Notes: a model not told the origin generated them from the sequence alone. 64,000 nt of DNA from Bog-1198 sp963727045 (GCA_963727045.1 CAVSES010000002.1:806001-870000), one strand, 5' to 3'; shown: positions 36,699 through 46,173, numbered from the stretch's first letter. Program-made: numbers and translations.

Positions 36699-36956
36699 AT
36701 GATGATGAAGAACTTACTATTGGCGCTAGCTGCATTGACCTTTGGCGCAACTGCATTCGCCCAAGTAGAGCCCGCAGTAAAGGAAACTGGCAAAGCCGTC
36801 GTGGAGACGACGAAAGAAGCGGGCCACAATATCAAGGCGGCGACGGAAAGCGAGCCCAACAAGACGGTCGATAAGGCAAAGGCGCGCGTCCATAAGGCCA
36901 AGGCGCGGGCGCATAAACATGAAGCCAAGAAGGCCGCTGACGCGACTGTGCATTAG
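36699..36956 (+). CDS. Small secreted lysine/alanine-rich protein
   Basis: The 85-residue product has a signal peptide (MKNLLLALAALTFGATAFAQ) and a mature part made of Lys/Ala/Glu/His helices (KARVHKAKARAHKHEAKKAA), suggesting a basic periplasmic helix-forming peptide. GGAGG lies five bases before the first of three consecutive ATGs. I do not recognise a family; the composition recalls small stress-induced or histone-like periplasmic proteins, but this is only resemblance. A strong hairpin terminator follows. Confidence 0.65.
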   Translation: MMMKNLLLALAALTFGATAFAQVEPAVKETGKAVVETTKEAGHNIKAATESEPNKTVDKAKARVHKAKARAHKHEAKKAADATVH

Positions 36957-37015
36957 GGCTGATGCGCGATGAAGTCGTCTATTAACGCGGCCTCATCGAA
37001 ACCCCGGAAGAATTC

Positions 37016-37039
37016 GGGCGCCTCCCAGGCGAGGCGCCC
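37016..37039 (+). terminator. Hairpin downstream of the small secreted protein gene
   Basis: GGGCGCCTC (37016-37024) pairs perfectly with GAGGCGCCC (37031-37039) around a six-base loop. A strong U-tract is missing. Confidence 0.6.
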
Positions 37040-37112
37040 GATTCTGGTACTGCGACCCTATACCAATTTCCAATCCACCTAACGTATCGCTGGATCCCTC
37101 CGAGATCAAGAA

Positions 37113-37136
37113 GAAGGCCCCGCGAACGGGGCCTTC
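37113..37136 (-). terminator. Terminator of the fasciclin gene
   Basis: GAAGGCCCC (37113-37121) pairs with GGGGCCTTC (37128-37136). On the minus strand it is followed by TTCTTGATC, a modest T-rich tail, 34 bases after the fasciclin stop. Confidence 0.65.
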
Positions 37137-37169
37137 AGTGCATCAACTGACCTCAGCGATAGGCGATCG

Positions 37170-37655
37170 TCAAGCGGCCGCCGATAAATGCCAGTCCTTG
37201 GGCATGATCACCGTATCAATCGCGTGAATGACGCCATTCGTCGCGACCAAGTCCGCCCTCTTAACGTGGGCACCGTTGACCTGTACATCCGACGACGCCA
37301 CCACCGCAGTCAGCGGGCTGCCCTGCATCGTCATCACCTCACCCGTTTTTAAGTCTTTAGCCGAGACACGACCAACAATGACGTGGTAGGTCAATACCCC
37401 CTTGAGCTTCGCCGTATCTTTGAGCAGAGCATCCATTGCGCCCGCCGGAAGCTTTCTGAAAGCCTCGTCGGTGGGTGCGAACACAGTGAAGGGCCCTTTC
37501 TTAGAAAGAACCTCCGTTAATCCCGCAGCCTTTAATCCGGCAGCTAGAGTAGTGAAATTACCCGCATCGATCGTCGTATCAACGATGTTCTTTACGGGTG
37601 CCGTGGAATGCATGCTGGTTTTTTCGCCAGTAGGAATGCTATTGGATTGACTCAT
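37170..37655 (-). CDS. Fasciclin-domain protein
   Basis: The 161-residue protein is a single FAS1 domain: NIVDTTIDAGNFTTLAAGLK, the H1 motif GPFTVFAPTDEAFRKLP, TYHVIVGRVSAKDL and the H2 motif ATNGVIHAIDTVIMP. Fasciclin domains mediate adhesion or matrix contact. There is no classical signal peptide after ATG 37655 (MSQSNSIPTGEKTSMHS), which is unusual since most bacterial members are exported; an in-frame extension upstream does not provide a convincing one. GAGG lies eight bases upstream. It is transcribed alone. Confidence 0.9.
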   Translation of the reverse strand: MSQSNSIPTGEKTSMHSTAPVKNIVDTTIDAGNFTTLAAGLKAAGLTEVLSKKGPFTVFAPTDEAFRKLPAGAMDALLKDTAKLKGVLTYHVIVGRVSAKDLKTGEVMTMQGSPLTAVVASSDVQVNGAHVKRADLVATNGVIHAIDTVIMPKDWHLSAAA

Positions 37656-37875
37656 GAATAAACCCTCAACGTATAGCCAGCGAGAATTCACCGGCCAACT
37701 CAGCTCGTATGCGGCCAAGGGGGCGGAGTGTAGGCCGTGTGCACCGCACATGCGGCCGATGATGGAAAGGAATCATTAAGTTTGGCCGCTTGCCCGAATG
37801 GCCTTGCAATCCGCGACTTCGACGTGATTTCTCTCAGCGGCTTGCGCTTTCTCACATTAGAGAGAGCACTCCCGC

Positions 37876-38796
37876 TTAGGCACTACCGACGCTGACCCGT
37901 GATCGACATTCATTGATTGAATGTCGCCACAGCACTTCCTTCACTGCGTGCGATTGAGCTTTGCGCAATATCACGGACGCGCGCTCGCGCGTGGGCTGAA
38001 TGTTCTGGAGAAGGTTTGGCAGATTGATTGACCGCCATATTTCCTGCCCCTTCTTTCTGACTTCCGCCGGCCGCAGATCTTTGAAGTGATGAAAGTAGGA
38101 GGTGTTCCGTTGGAATACGGTTCTCTGGAGTACCGAGAACCGCTCAACGTACCATTGCTCCACATCGTTTTCATCTGCATCCAGGTAGATGCTGAAGTCG
38201 AAGTAATCTGCAGCCACGGCGGCGCCATCTCGTGACGATCCCTGCAAGACGTTGAGCCCTTCGAGAATCAGGACTTGGGGCTGGTCTAGGGTTTGAAATT
38301 GTCCCGGGACAATATCGTACAACTCGTGGGAATAGACAGGCACCCGAATCTCGGACTTCCCTTCTTTCAGCTCCGCCAGAGTCGCCACCATTCTTTCGAG
38401 ATCATAGCTTTCAGGAAAGCCCTTACGTTGCATTAGGTTTCGTTTCTCAAGAATTGCGGTTGGCCACAAGAAGCCGTCGGTCGCGACCAATTCCACCGTT
38501 CGGCCTGCCTGAGCCAGCAAGGCGCGCAGAACCCTGGCGAAGGTGCTCTTTCCGACGGCCACGCTGCCGGCCACCGCAATCACGAAAGGACGCACGCCAT
38601 GGGCTTGCATTTGACCATCAAGGAGCCGGCAAAGAGGTCCAATGATCTCTTCCACCTCCGATATGTGCATGGGCTCATTGACGCCCTTGAGCAACGTCAG
38701 CGCGGTCGGGGCGAGCCGGTAGCTCCCTGCATCGAATCGTGCCCACTCCTGTCGGGTGAATAACTCGTAGAAGTATCGCGACGTGTCACGTCTCAT
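37876..38796 (-). CDS. coaA: Type I pantothenate kinase
   Basis: The 306-residue enzyme phosphorylates pantothenate with ATP, the first step of coenzyme A synthesis. It has the P-loop IAVAGSVAVGKSTFARVL, VELVATDGFLWP, the LMQRKGFPESYD motif, VPVYSHELYDIVPG and ILEGLNVLQ, all in the order of E. coli CoaA. ATG 38796 (MRRDTSRYFYELFT) aligns best with known N-termini and has GGAG nine bases upstream; an in-frame ATG at 38841 would overlap the truncated gene before it. Confidence 0.95.
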   Translation of the reverse strand: MRRDTSRYFYELFTRQEWARFDAGSYRLAPTALTLLKGVNEPMHISEVEEIIGPLCRLLDGQMQAHGVRPFVIAVAGSVAVGKSTFARVLRALLAQAGRTVELVATDGFLWPTAILEKRNLMQRKGFPESYDLERMVATLAELKEGKSEIRVPVYSHELYDIVPGQFQTLDQPQVLILEGLNVLQGSSRDGAAVAADYFDFSIYLDADENDVEQWYVERFSVLQRTVFQRNTSYFHHFKDLRPAEVRKKGQEIWRSINLPNLLQNIQPTRERASVILRKAQSHAVKEVLWRHSINECRSRVSVGSA

Positions 38797-38800
38797 TGGA

Positions 38801-39259
38801 TCAGACTCCGCAAGATGAGGCATATGGTATTGGACGGGCACTGCTTGCCGCTCCTCCCTCGATCTTCATTCCGCCGAGAACCAGCATGCCCATTGCGACC
38901 CCGCCTGCCGCAACCACACCGCAGGCCGCACCTTCCCAGGTGTTCGCACCGAGCGCACGCGTAACGGGGAGTCCGTAGCTGTCGACGCGCCTGCGCTCGT
39001 ACGCCGATAGAATGCCGGTCCAGACGAGCGCGATGACGAAGAGCAGGATCTCGTCAATCGCAAGGTTGGCCGCCGTAAATCCCGGCGCCAGTCCGATCGC
39101 ATGCTGGAGAATTGGAGATAATCGATCGGACAACGGGTTGAGCGCCCAGTGACCGATGGCGAAATAGACCGCGGCGCGCCAGATCAGCCGCACCCGCCCG
39201 TCGGCGACGAAGAGCGCAATGATCTTCTCTTTAGGGATGTGCGTGCGTGTCTCCATCAT
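38801..39259 (-). pseudogene. CPBP-type intramembrane protease, 3' truncated
   Basis: The frame reads like the N-terminal part of a CPBP-family protein: a FVADGRVRLIWRAAVYFAIG segment, a second span ending ANLAIDEILLFVIALVWTGI and the connecting YERRRVDSYGLPVTRALGAN with WEGAACGVV. It stops after a third span with the unrelated tail ASSARPIPYASSCGV, before the domain with the EExxR and H motifs that form the active site. The coaA gene begins five bases later, so a deletion joined the two. It cannot be an active protease. Confidence 0.6.
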
Positions 39260-39329
39260 ACGCACCTGTTACTATACACTCTAATAAAATCAATGAATTA
39301 ACCTTCCAGGACGAAGGATGGGACGCTCC

Positions 39330-39510
39330 AGTACGGCAAGCCCAACGACGCATCCCGCGCCGGCCGAATCGAGGTGTGGTTCGATCAGAGCGAGCCGCGG
39401 GGGTGGGCCGCGCGCCGAAGGGTATTTCCGGCTGGAGTGGAAGCTCGCCATCGATCGGTCGCACCTGATCGCGGCCGACTTCGGGCGCCCGTTCAGCGAG
39501 GCGGCCCGCC
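39330..39510 (+). pseudogene. Unidentified degraded coding remnant
   Basis: One frame reads LQYGKPNDASRAGRIEVWFD and, after a frameshift near 39420, another reads GYFRLEWKLAIDRSHLIAAD followed by FGRPFSEAARLL. Together these look like a former protein segment with strong coding character but no intact frame. I cannot name the family. Confidence 0.3.
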
Positions 39511-40506
39511 TCCTTTCTCGGCAACGTGCGCCGCGCTGCGGGCGCTGTCATCTTCCTGATAAATGCGCGCCAGCAGTCGATTGAAAGCAGACAGGCGTTC
39601 CGGCGCCGTCGGCAGAATCACGCCTTGCTCCTGAAGTATTTCAATCAACTTCATCGGCGCCACGCGCTGGTCGCCCACAATCTCCACGTGGCCGGCACGC
39701 ACCTGCACGCGCCGCGCACGCGCATCGCTCTCCAGGATCGCGTTGTGCTGTTCGGCCAGGGAGAAAACATTGTCCGACTCCACGCAGCGTCCGCCTTCTT
39801 CGCGCCGGCAAGTCCCACGCTCATCAGTGTCGATCTTCAGATACGTCGTGACTTGTGGAGCCAGTGTGCCAGGCTCGCGAATGAAGTGTGACGAGTAGGT
39901 GATATCTGCCCATTTTGCGCCTGTCACCGCATAGCAGCTGAGCGGCAGCAGACCCAATGTGAGCGGGTAGAGCCAGGTTCTGCCGCAGGTTCTCGCCGCT
40001 GCAATGCCATCGAAAGGGCCCGAGATGGTCACCAAACGCAGATCGGTCCGGTCGCTCGGCAGAGCGAGGGGCAGATCGGTGAATGACTTGTGGGCAACCA
40101 GCGCACCCTGACTGTGACCGATGAGAGTGACACGCGGCGCCCGGCTTTGCTCGGCCAGCAGATCGATCGCTCGGCGCAGGTCCGATGCGCTGTGGATGAG
40201 CTTGGCGCGGTCATCGTAGGTGAAACAGACCGTCTGCTGGCCATGGAACGCCAATACCTGTGCGAGGCCGCGAAACTGGCCCGAAGAGCCGAAACATCCA
40301 TGGACCAACACATGAACAGGTTGTCTGGAACTCAGATGAAGGCGGTGATCCGGATCATCCGTGCACGGCGTCAGGCCAGGAATTTCGAGCGTGATGTCGG
40401 GCGGCGGGAGGCCGCCGGGCTCAATTCCTTCATAGGGCGGCCTCGCAGGTTTGCCGGTGGCGCAATCACCGAGCAGCAGAAGGAAGGCGGCCATGGCGAT
40501 TCGCAT
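39493..40506 (-). CDS. Exported alpha/beta hydrolase
   Basis: The 337-residue protein starts MRIAMAAFLLLLGDCATGKP, a signal peptide whose cysteine could be a lipoprotein site although Asp before Cys is not typical. The hydrolase domain has VHVLVHGCFGSSGQF, a nucleophile elbow LIGHSQGALVAH and LVTISGPFDG. It resembles lipase-like proteins of the PGAP1/LipA-like group; His of the triad is probably in the C-terminal third. The ATG at 40506 is preferred to an in-frame GTG at 40533. It is divergent from the M14 peptidase gene. Confidence 0.75.
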   Translation of the reverse strand: MRIAMAAFLLLLGDCATGKPARPPYEGIEPGGLPPPDITLEIPGLTPCTDDPDHRLHLSSRQPVHVLVHGCFGSSGQFRGLAQVLAFHGQQTVCFTYDDRAKLIHSASDLRRAIDLLAEQSRAPRVTLIGHSQGALVAHKSFTDLPLALPSDRTDLRLVTISGPFDGIAAARTCGRTWLYPLTLGLLPLSCYAVTGAKWADITYSSHFIREPGTLAPQVTTYLKIDTDERGTCRREEGGRCVESDNVFSLAEQHNAILESDARARRVQVRAGHVEIVGDQRVAPMKLIEILQEQGVILPTAPERLSAFNRLLARIYQEDDSARSAAHVAEKGGGPPR

Positions 40507-40764
40507 AATGGGGGCTTGCCTAACGGAAATCACTAGCGCTTCGCTACAATCTTACCGCCCTACAATATATCCATTTGGAGCCGTTGCCAGCCCTGTTTGG
40601 AATTTCCCAAGCCGGAACCCGCAATGGCGCTTGGTTTGGCGATCTATCGCGGCATCGATGGTGTCCCTTGCACTCCTTCGGCGCCACCGCAGGGGCGGCT
40701 GGGTGCTTGAGAATTGCCGACTCGCGGGTATGCTGTCTTCGCGACTTCGACATGAGAGCCACTG

Positions 40765-41739
40765 ATGACGAACACCGCGCCTTATCCCATCGGTGCACCC
40801 GGAAAACCTTGGGGCGAAGCCGAAATCGCGACTTGGTTGTCGCGACAGACCGTCAAGCGCAGTTACCAGGCGGACGTCCTGCGCGTAATCGAGTCCTTAA
40901 ATTCACGCTACGACGTAGTGAAGTATGGCTGCCTCGACATTGACCCCGCGAAATACCCTCTGTTCGCGCTGAAAAGCCGCGACTGGCGCGGCGCTTTGCC
41001 TTGTGCGTTGGTGACCGGAGGCGTTCACGGCTATGAAACGAGTGGAATTCACGGAGCCTTGAGATTCCTCGACCGTCATGCGTTGGCCTATGCAGGCCGG
41101 GTCAACATCGTGGTGGCGCCCTGCGTCAGCCCGTGGGCCTACGAAGTAATTCATCGCTGGAACCCGCAAGCCGTCGACCCCAATCGCTCCTTTGGAGATG
41201 ACAGCCCGGCGCAAGAATCGGCGGCGCTGATGCGCTTTGTCGCGCCCTTCCGCCATCGCGCGCTCGTGCACGTCGATTTGCACGAAACCACCGATACCGA
41301 TGAATCGGAATTTCGTCCGGCGCTCGCTGCACGCGACGGCGTGCCACATGAACCGGGCGAAGTCCCCGACGGTTTCTATTTGGTCGACGATAGCGAGCAT
41401 CCTCAACCCGAATTTCAACAAGCAGTGATCGCGTCGGTGGCGAATGTCACTCATATTGCGGCCGCAGACCGGTGCGGAGAGATCATCGGCTCGCCGATGG
41501 TCGCGCCCGGAGTCATCCACTATCCGCTGAGAACGCTCGGCCTGTGCACCAGCATTACCGACGCACCCTTCAAGACGACCACCGAAGTCTATCCGGATAG
41601 TCCTCGCACCACACCGGAACAATGCATCGCAGCGCAGGTAGTCGCGGTGTGCGCGGCGCTTGATTTTGCCCTCGCTCATCCTGCGGCGGCGATCCGCCGG
41701 TCGCCCGGCGGCCCATCCATGTTCGAGGGTTTAACGTGA
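40765..41739 (+). CDS. M14-family zinc carboxypeptidase
   Basis: The 324-residue protein has the M14 zinc motif GGVHGYETSG (HxxE), DPNRSFGDD with substrate-binding Arg, and HVDLHETTD for the third zinc ligand; the C-terminal part has KTTTEVYPD with the likely catalytic Glu. Members release C-terminal amino acids or deacylate amino-acid derivatives. There is no signal peptide, so it acts in the cytoplasm. Its stop overlaps the GTG start of the DUF1223 gene by GTGA, so the two are coupled. Confidence 0.88.
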   Translation: MTNTAPYPIGAPGKPWGEAEIATWLSRQTVKRSYQADVLRVIESLNSRYDVVKYGCLDIDPAKYPLFALKSRDWRGALPCALVTGGVHGYETSGIHGALRFLDRHALAYAGRVNIVVAPCVSPWAYEVIHRWNPQAVDPNRSFGDDSPAQESAALMRFVAPFRHRALVHVDLHETTDTDESEFRPALAARDGVPHEPGEVPDGFYLVDDSEHPQPEFQQAVIASVANVTHIAAADRCGEIIGSPMVAPGVIHYPLRTLGLCTSITDAPFKTTTEVYPDSPRTTPEQCIAAQVVAVCAALDFALAHPAAAIRRSPGGPSMFEGLT

Positions 41740-42470
41740 AATCCTCATCTATAAAATGCTTGACCTGCCCATTGACGGCCTTGGCGTTATCCATGGGCGT
41801 TGCGGCCGGTTCTTTCGCGCAACCGCCGGCGACTCAGCGATCGGTAGTGGTGGAACTCTTTACGTCGCAGGGATGCAGCTCATGCCCGCCGGCGGACGCC
41901 TTGCTGGGTGAGCTTGCGAAACAGCCCAACGTCATCGCACTCGCCTTTCATGTCGACTACTGGGATAGCACCGACTGGAGCGATCGCTTTGAGTTACCCG
42001 AAGCGGTCAAACGCCAGCGCCAATACGTCGAGGTCTTAGGGCTGTCATCGGCATTCACGCCGCAGGCCGTGATCGACGGCCGCCGTAGCCTAGTGGGGTC
42101 GGACAGGCAGGGTATCCAACAGGCAATTGCAGAAGCACCCGCGCTCATCCCGATTGAACTCGCCGTGGCGGGCGGTGTACTCAAGGTGTCCTTGCCCACG
42201 GTAAGCGGTCATCGCAGCGACGATGTCAACGTCGTCGCCTATCTCCCGCAAGCCACCACACAAGTCGGTCACGGCGAGAACGCCGGCCGCAAGCTCGCGG
42301 AATTCAACATCGTCAGGCAATTTCGCCGCCTCGGAGTCTGGGACGGTAGGAGCGCCACATTCCAGGCGCCGCTCAATTCATTTCCGAGCGATGCCAATCG
42401 AGTCGCCGTATTGGTTCAGCGGGAAAACCAAGGGCCGATCGAGGGAGCATTGATAGCCAGCGTGCGCTGA
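41736..42470 (+). CDS. DUF1223 thioredoxin-fold secreted protein
   Basis: The 244-residue protein starts with a signal peptide (LTALALSMGVAAGSFAQ) and has the DUF1223 layout: VVVELFTSQGCSSCPPADAL with a CxxC-like pair, FHVDYWDSTDWSDRF, and SAFTPQAVIDGRRSLVGSD. The fold is related to thioredoxin, and the CSSC pair could be redox-active in the periplasm. The function of the family is not known. It begins with GTG 41736 overlapping the peptidase stop. Confidence 0.9.
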   Translation: MKSSSIKCLTCPLTALALSMGVAAGSFAQPPATQRSVVVELFTSQGCSSCPPADALLGELAKQPNVIALAFHVDYWDSTDWSDRFELPEAVKRQRQYVEVLGLSSAFTPQAVIDGRRSLVGSDRQGIQQAIAEAPALIPIELAVAGGVLKVSLPTVSGHRSDDVNVVAYLPQATTQVGHGENAGRKLAEFNIVRQFRRLGVWDGRSATFQAPLNSFPSDANRVAVLVQRENQGPIEGALIASVR

Positions 42471-42628
42471 CCGCGTTCTCGCAATACACAACGAAACCAC
42501 ACCGTCCATATGCGAGCCGTGACCAACAGTTGGTCGCCCTTCACATTATTCCAATGTCTGGATTTGATTGCCGGTCCTCTCCCTATATATTCCGATCCCG
42601 TGTTTGTTCGCAACCGAGGTGACCTTGC

Positions 42629-43621
42629 ATGCCGGCCGCAGGATGCCCCATTCCCGACAACGAGGCGAATCGGCTGCGCGCAGTTCGTTCCTACCAAATC
42701 CTGGACAGCGAACCCGAACTCGAGTTCGATGCCCTCACACGGGTCGCTTCGCACGCATTCGCCACCCCGATTGCCGTCGTCGCGATGATGGATTCGGAAC
42801 GGCTGTGGTTCAAGTCTCGCATCGGACTCGACGTTCCCGAGCTTGATCGGAAAATCGCGTTTTGCGCACATACGATCATGCGTCCCACTGAACTTCTGGT
42901 GGTCGACGACTTGCTGGCGGATACGCGCTTTACCGACAATCCCCTGGTGGCGAGCGCGCCGAATATCCGTTTCTACGCGGGCGCCGCCATCGTCGACGAT
43001 GATCATCACGCCGTCGGCACGATTGCCGTCATCGATACGCAGCCGCGAACGTTCAGCGATTCGCAACGCCAAACACTCGTGGATTTTTCCACCCTGGCAA
43101 TGACGGCTCTGCAATCGCGCAGACGCGCCGTGGCCCTCAGCCGACTGGCCATGACCGACCACCTTACGGGCATCGCCAATCGCGCGAAGTTTGCGGCTGA
43201 AATCTCCGCCGAGGTGCAAACTTCCCAACAGTCGGGAAGCCCCTTCCACGTATTCTTGCTTGATCTCGATGGGTTCAAGGCAATCAACGACACGTTTGGT
43301 CACGCGGCGGGCGACGATGTATTGCGTAAAGTCGCTGAACGGCTGTCTCTCCTCGTGCGTCCCGGCGATACTCTGGCCCGCTTGGGCGGAGATGAATTCG
43401 GCATCGTGGCACGCAACGCCGATCCCGGCGCTGCAGGCGTCCTTGCGGAGCATATTCGCACCGCCGTGGAGCGATCGATCAAGCTCTCGAGCGGCGGCTT
43501 CGTGCGTGTGGGAGTCTCCGTCGGCGTAGCCTCCTATACCAGGCAGGTCTCGTCGGTCGATGAGTTGCTGGCACGGGCAGACCATGTTCTTTACCAGGCA
43601 AAAAGGCAAAGTTCGCCGTGA
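42629..43621 (+). CDS. GAF-GGDEF diguanylate cyclase
   Basis: The 330-residue protein has an N-terminal GAF domain (about 15-160: NEANRLRAVRSYQILDSEPE, WFKSRIGLDVPELDRKIAFC, GTIAVIDTQPRTFS) and a GGDEF domain (about 170-328). The active site is RLGGDEFGIV and the I-site RPGD lies five residues before it, the canonical RxxD position for product inhibition. It makes cyclic di-GMP from two GTP in response to an unknown GAF ligand. The start at 42629 is ATG without a strong ribosome binding site. It could feed the riboswitch at 4.2 kb. Confidence 0.93.
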   Translation: MPAAGCPIPDNEANRLRAVRSYQILDSEPELEFDALTRVASHAFATPIAVVAMMDSERLWFKSRIGLDVPELDRKIAFCAHTIMRPTELLVVDDLLADTRFTDNPLVASAPNIRFYAGAAIVDDDHHAVGTIAVIDTQPRTFSDSQRQTLVDFSTLAMTALQSRRRAVALSRLAMTDHLTGIANRAKFAAEISAEVQTSQQSGSPFHVFLLDLDGFKAINDTFGHAAGDDVLRKVAERLSLLVRPGDTLARLGGDEFGIVARNADPGAAGVLAEHIRTAVERSIKLSSGGFVRVGVSVGVASYTRQVSSVDELLARADHVLYQAKRQSSP

Positions 43622-43767
43622 CGCCAGGCACGTCGCGACCCTTAAGCGACGTTCCCCCGTGGAATCTGAGAACCGGAATGGACGCGCGTCCATCTTCGCG
43701 TATCCTCAACAACGGAAACGAGACTCCGTAGAACAATAGTCCGGTGATGGGTGCAAGGGGGATGGAC

Positions 43768-45813
43768 ATGAGAGCAGGGCGAATCGTTGCGCTCCGGGCG
43801 GCCGCCCTCGTCACGGTCGTGGTGCTTGCGGCAGGCTCTTCGGCGTTCAGCCGGACAACATCCAAGGCAGGCAACGTCAGCGAACACAGAGTGCTGGCCG
43901 AGGCGTCGAATGGCCGCAACTGGCTGGTCAACGGCGGCAACTTCGGCTCGCAGCATTTCTCACCCCTCACGCAAATTTCCGACAAGAACGTCGGGCAGTT
44001 GGGCCTCGCCTGGTATTTGGATATCGACAGTCCCATGGGCATGGCATCCGAGCCGATTGTCGTCGATGGCACTATTTATGTGACCGCTTCCATGGATCGT
44101 GTGTTTGCGGTGAACGCCCGTTCCGGCCAGCTCGTGTGGACATATGACCCCCACGTCAGATTGACGGTCATGCGCAACTCCTGGGCGGCACGCACCAATC
44201 GTGGAGTCGCTGTTTGGGAGGGCAAAGTGTTCGTCGGGACCGGCGACTGCCGTCTGATTGCGCTCGATGCCGCAACGGGACGGCCGCTGTGGGAGTCGCC
44301 GGTTTGCATCGACAGCACCCAAACGGGCATCACGGGAGCACCGCGCGTCGGCAATGGGAAGGTATTCATCGGCTACAACGGCTCTGATACCGGAGTTCGC
44401 GGATCGGTGATTGCCTTCGACGCAAACACCGGCAAGCGGGCTTGGCGCTTTTGGAACGTTCCCGCGGACCCGTCCAAGGGTTTTGAAAATAAAGCCCTCG
44501 AAATGGCCGCGAAGACGTGGTCGGGGGAAAAATGGTGGACGGTCGGCGGCGGCGATGTGTGGGATCCGATCACCTACGACCAGGCGAGTGGCCTTCTGAT
44601 CTACGGCACCGCTGGAGCGACCCTCGACAGCTACTTTGGTGACCGGGCCGGCATGACGGTAGGCGGCAACCGCCTGTTTGCCGGATGCATCGTCGCCGTG
44701 AGGGCGGACACCGGCGAGTATGTTTGGCATTACCAGACCAGCATCGACACCGAGAATTTCCACATCCTCATTGCCGACCTTGCGATCGGCGGTAAGACGC
44801 GGCACGTCGTCATGACGGTGCCGAGAAATGGCACCTTCTACGTGATCGACGCCAGGGACGGGACCCTCATTTCACAAAGGACACTCGACGGCCAGCCCCG
44901 ATCACAGGCGAAAAGCGGCCGGGAGCGAACCACCAGCGGCCACAATTGGTGGCCCATGAGTTATCACGCGGCCGCTGGCTTGGTCTATGTCCCGGCCTAC
45001 GACGACGTCGAGGGCTCGGGCGGATACTTGAACGAGGCCGCCGGCCGACTGATTGCATGGGACCCGATCAGCCGGTCCGTCCGATGGTCCGTGCCGCAAC
45101 TCCTCCCCACCAACAGCGGCGTCCTGTCGACTGCCGGAAACCTGGTATTTCAAGGGGAGGGCACCGGTGTGTTCGAGGCGTTTGCAGCGGACACGGGACA
45201 CACGCTCTGGTCCATGAAGACAGGTTCCGCGATCGATGCCGTTCCGGTGAGTTTTGCGGTTGGCGATGACCAATACATCCTGGTTCCCGTGGGACTGGGC
45301 TCGGCGTCGAGACTCTTCGGTGCCGTGAGCGCGATGGCGACGCCGGAATCGAAGCGTGGGCCTTCCCGGCTGTTGGCATTCAAGCTGGGTGCTGCGACGC
45401 CATTTCCTTATCCGACGATCGTGGTGCCAGCGGTGCCAAAGCCACCCACGCAAACCGCCAACGCGGCGACGGTGTATCGCGGGGAAGCAGCCTTCAGCAA
45501 GTTCTTGTGTGACGACTGTCATTCACCGCAAGCCGATGGAAGCGGGGCGTGGGTGGTGGATGGCGCCATTCCCGATCTGCGCTACATGCCGGCAGAGGTT
45601 CACGATCAGTTCCTGGGGATTGTTCTCGCCGGAACTCATCGGAACAACGGCATGCCGGGTTTCGGCGAGGGCGCGGGCTGGCCGATGATTGAGACAAAAA
45701 TGAGCGTCGAGGACGCCAATGCTCTGCACGCCTATATCATCGATCTATCGTGGAAGGCGTACAACGCCGACCAGGCAGGGTCGCAAGCCGCCAAGGATCC
45801 CCGTTCAAAATAG
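43768..45813 (+). CDS. PQQ-dependent dehydrogenase with C-terminal cytochrome c
   Basis: The 681-residue protein has a signal peptide, an eight-bladed PQQ beta-propeller (GRNWLVNGGNFGSQHFSPLT, AWYLDIDSPMGMASEPIVVD, RLIALDAATGRPLW, SVIAFDANTGKRAWRFWNVP) and a cytochrome c domain with CDDCH and a distal Met in GMPGFGEG. It resembles type II quinohaemoprotein alcohol dehydrogenases, which oxidise alcohols in the periplasm and pass electrons through haem. The adjacent cysteine pair of that family (CCDVVNRG) is absent; the position reads SWAARTNRGVAVW. Of several in-frame starts, ATG 43768 follows AGGGGG best. Confidence 0.9.
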   Translation: MRAGRIVALRAAALVTVVVLAAGSSAFSRTTSKAGNVSEHRVLAEASNGRNWLVNGGNFGSQHFSPLTQISDKNVGQLGLAWYLDIDSPMGMASEPIVVDGTIYVTASMDRVFAVNARSGQLVWTYDPHVRLTVMRNSWAARTNRGVAVWEGKVFVGTGDCRLIALDAATGRPLWESPVCIDSTQTGITGAPRVGNGKVFIGYNGSDTGVRGSVIAFDANTGKRAWRFWNVPADPSKGFENKALEMAAKTWSGEKWWTVGGGDVWDPITYDQASGLLIYGTAGATLDSYFGDRAGMTVGGNRLFAGCIVAVRADTGEYVWHYQTSIDTENFHILIADLAIGGKTRHVVMTVPRNGTFYVIDARDGTLISQRTLDGQPRSQAKSGRERTTSGHNWWPMSYHAAAGLVYVPAYDDVEGSGGYLNEAAGRLIAWDPISRSVRWSVPQLLPTNSGVLSTAGNLVFQGEGTGVFEAFAADTGHTLWSMKTGSAIDAVPVSFAVGDDQYILVPVGLGSASRLFGAVSAMATPESKRGPSRLLAFKLGAATPFPYPTIVVPAVPKPPTQTANAATVYRGEAAFSKFLCDDCHSPQADGSGAWVVDGAIPDLRYMPAEVHDQFLGIVLAGTHRNNGMPGFGEGAGWPMIETKMSVEDANALHAYIIDLSWKAYNADQAGSQAAKDPRSK

Positions 45814-45893
45814 CGGCTCGACGCAACCCGCTCGCTCGACCCAGTGAGAGTCAGCGCGGCCGACGTCGCGTTCGTACTCACCAACATCGTTCC

Positions 45894-46160
45894 CTACTTC
45901 GGCACGAACTCCTTCGGCTTCTCCGACCCGCCGCCGAACAAGAACTTCTCCATCTCCGCGACCAAGAAAGCCCGCGCCTTGGGCTCAATGGGGGTGAGCC
46001 GATTCTCGTTGATCAGCATGGTCTGATGCGCGACCCATTGTGCCCACGCTTCCTTGGAAATGTTCTCGTAGATGCGTTTGCCGAGTTCGCCGGGATACGG
46101 CAGATAATCGAGGCCTTCGGCCTCGCGCTTCAAAAGAACACAAAAGACTTTTCGCGCCAT
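45894..46160 (-). CDS. yggX: Fe(II)-trafficking/oxidative damage protection protein YggX
   Basis: The 88-residue protein is a full-length YggX: MARKVFCVLLKREAEGLDYL, PGELGKRIYENISKEAWAQW and MLINENRLTPIEPKARAFL. It protects iron-sulphur clusters and is thought to carry labile iron. The start lies 13 bases downstream of the mutY stop, the same order as in E. coli; MutY itself contains an iron-sulphur cluster, giving a rationale for co-expression. Confidence 0.96.
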   Translation of the reverse strand: MARKVFCVLLKREAEGLDYLPYPGELGKRIYENISKEAWAQWVAHQTMLINENRLTPIEPKARAFLVAEMEKFLFGGGSEKPKEFVPK

Positions 46161-46173
46161 GGCCAATCTTAAC

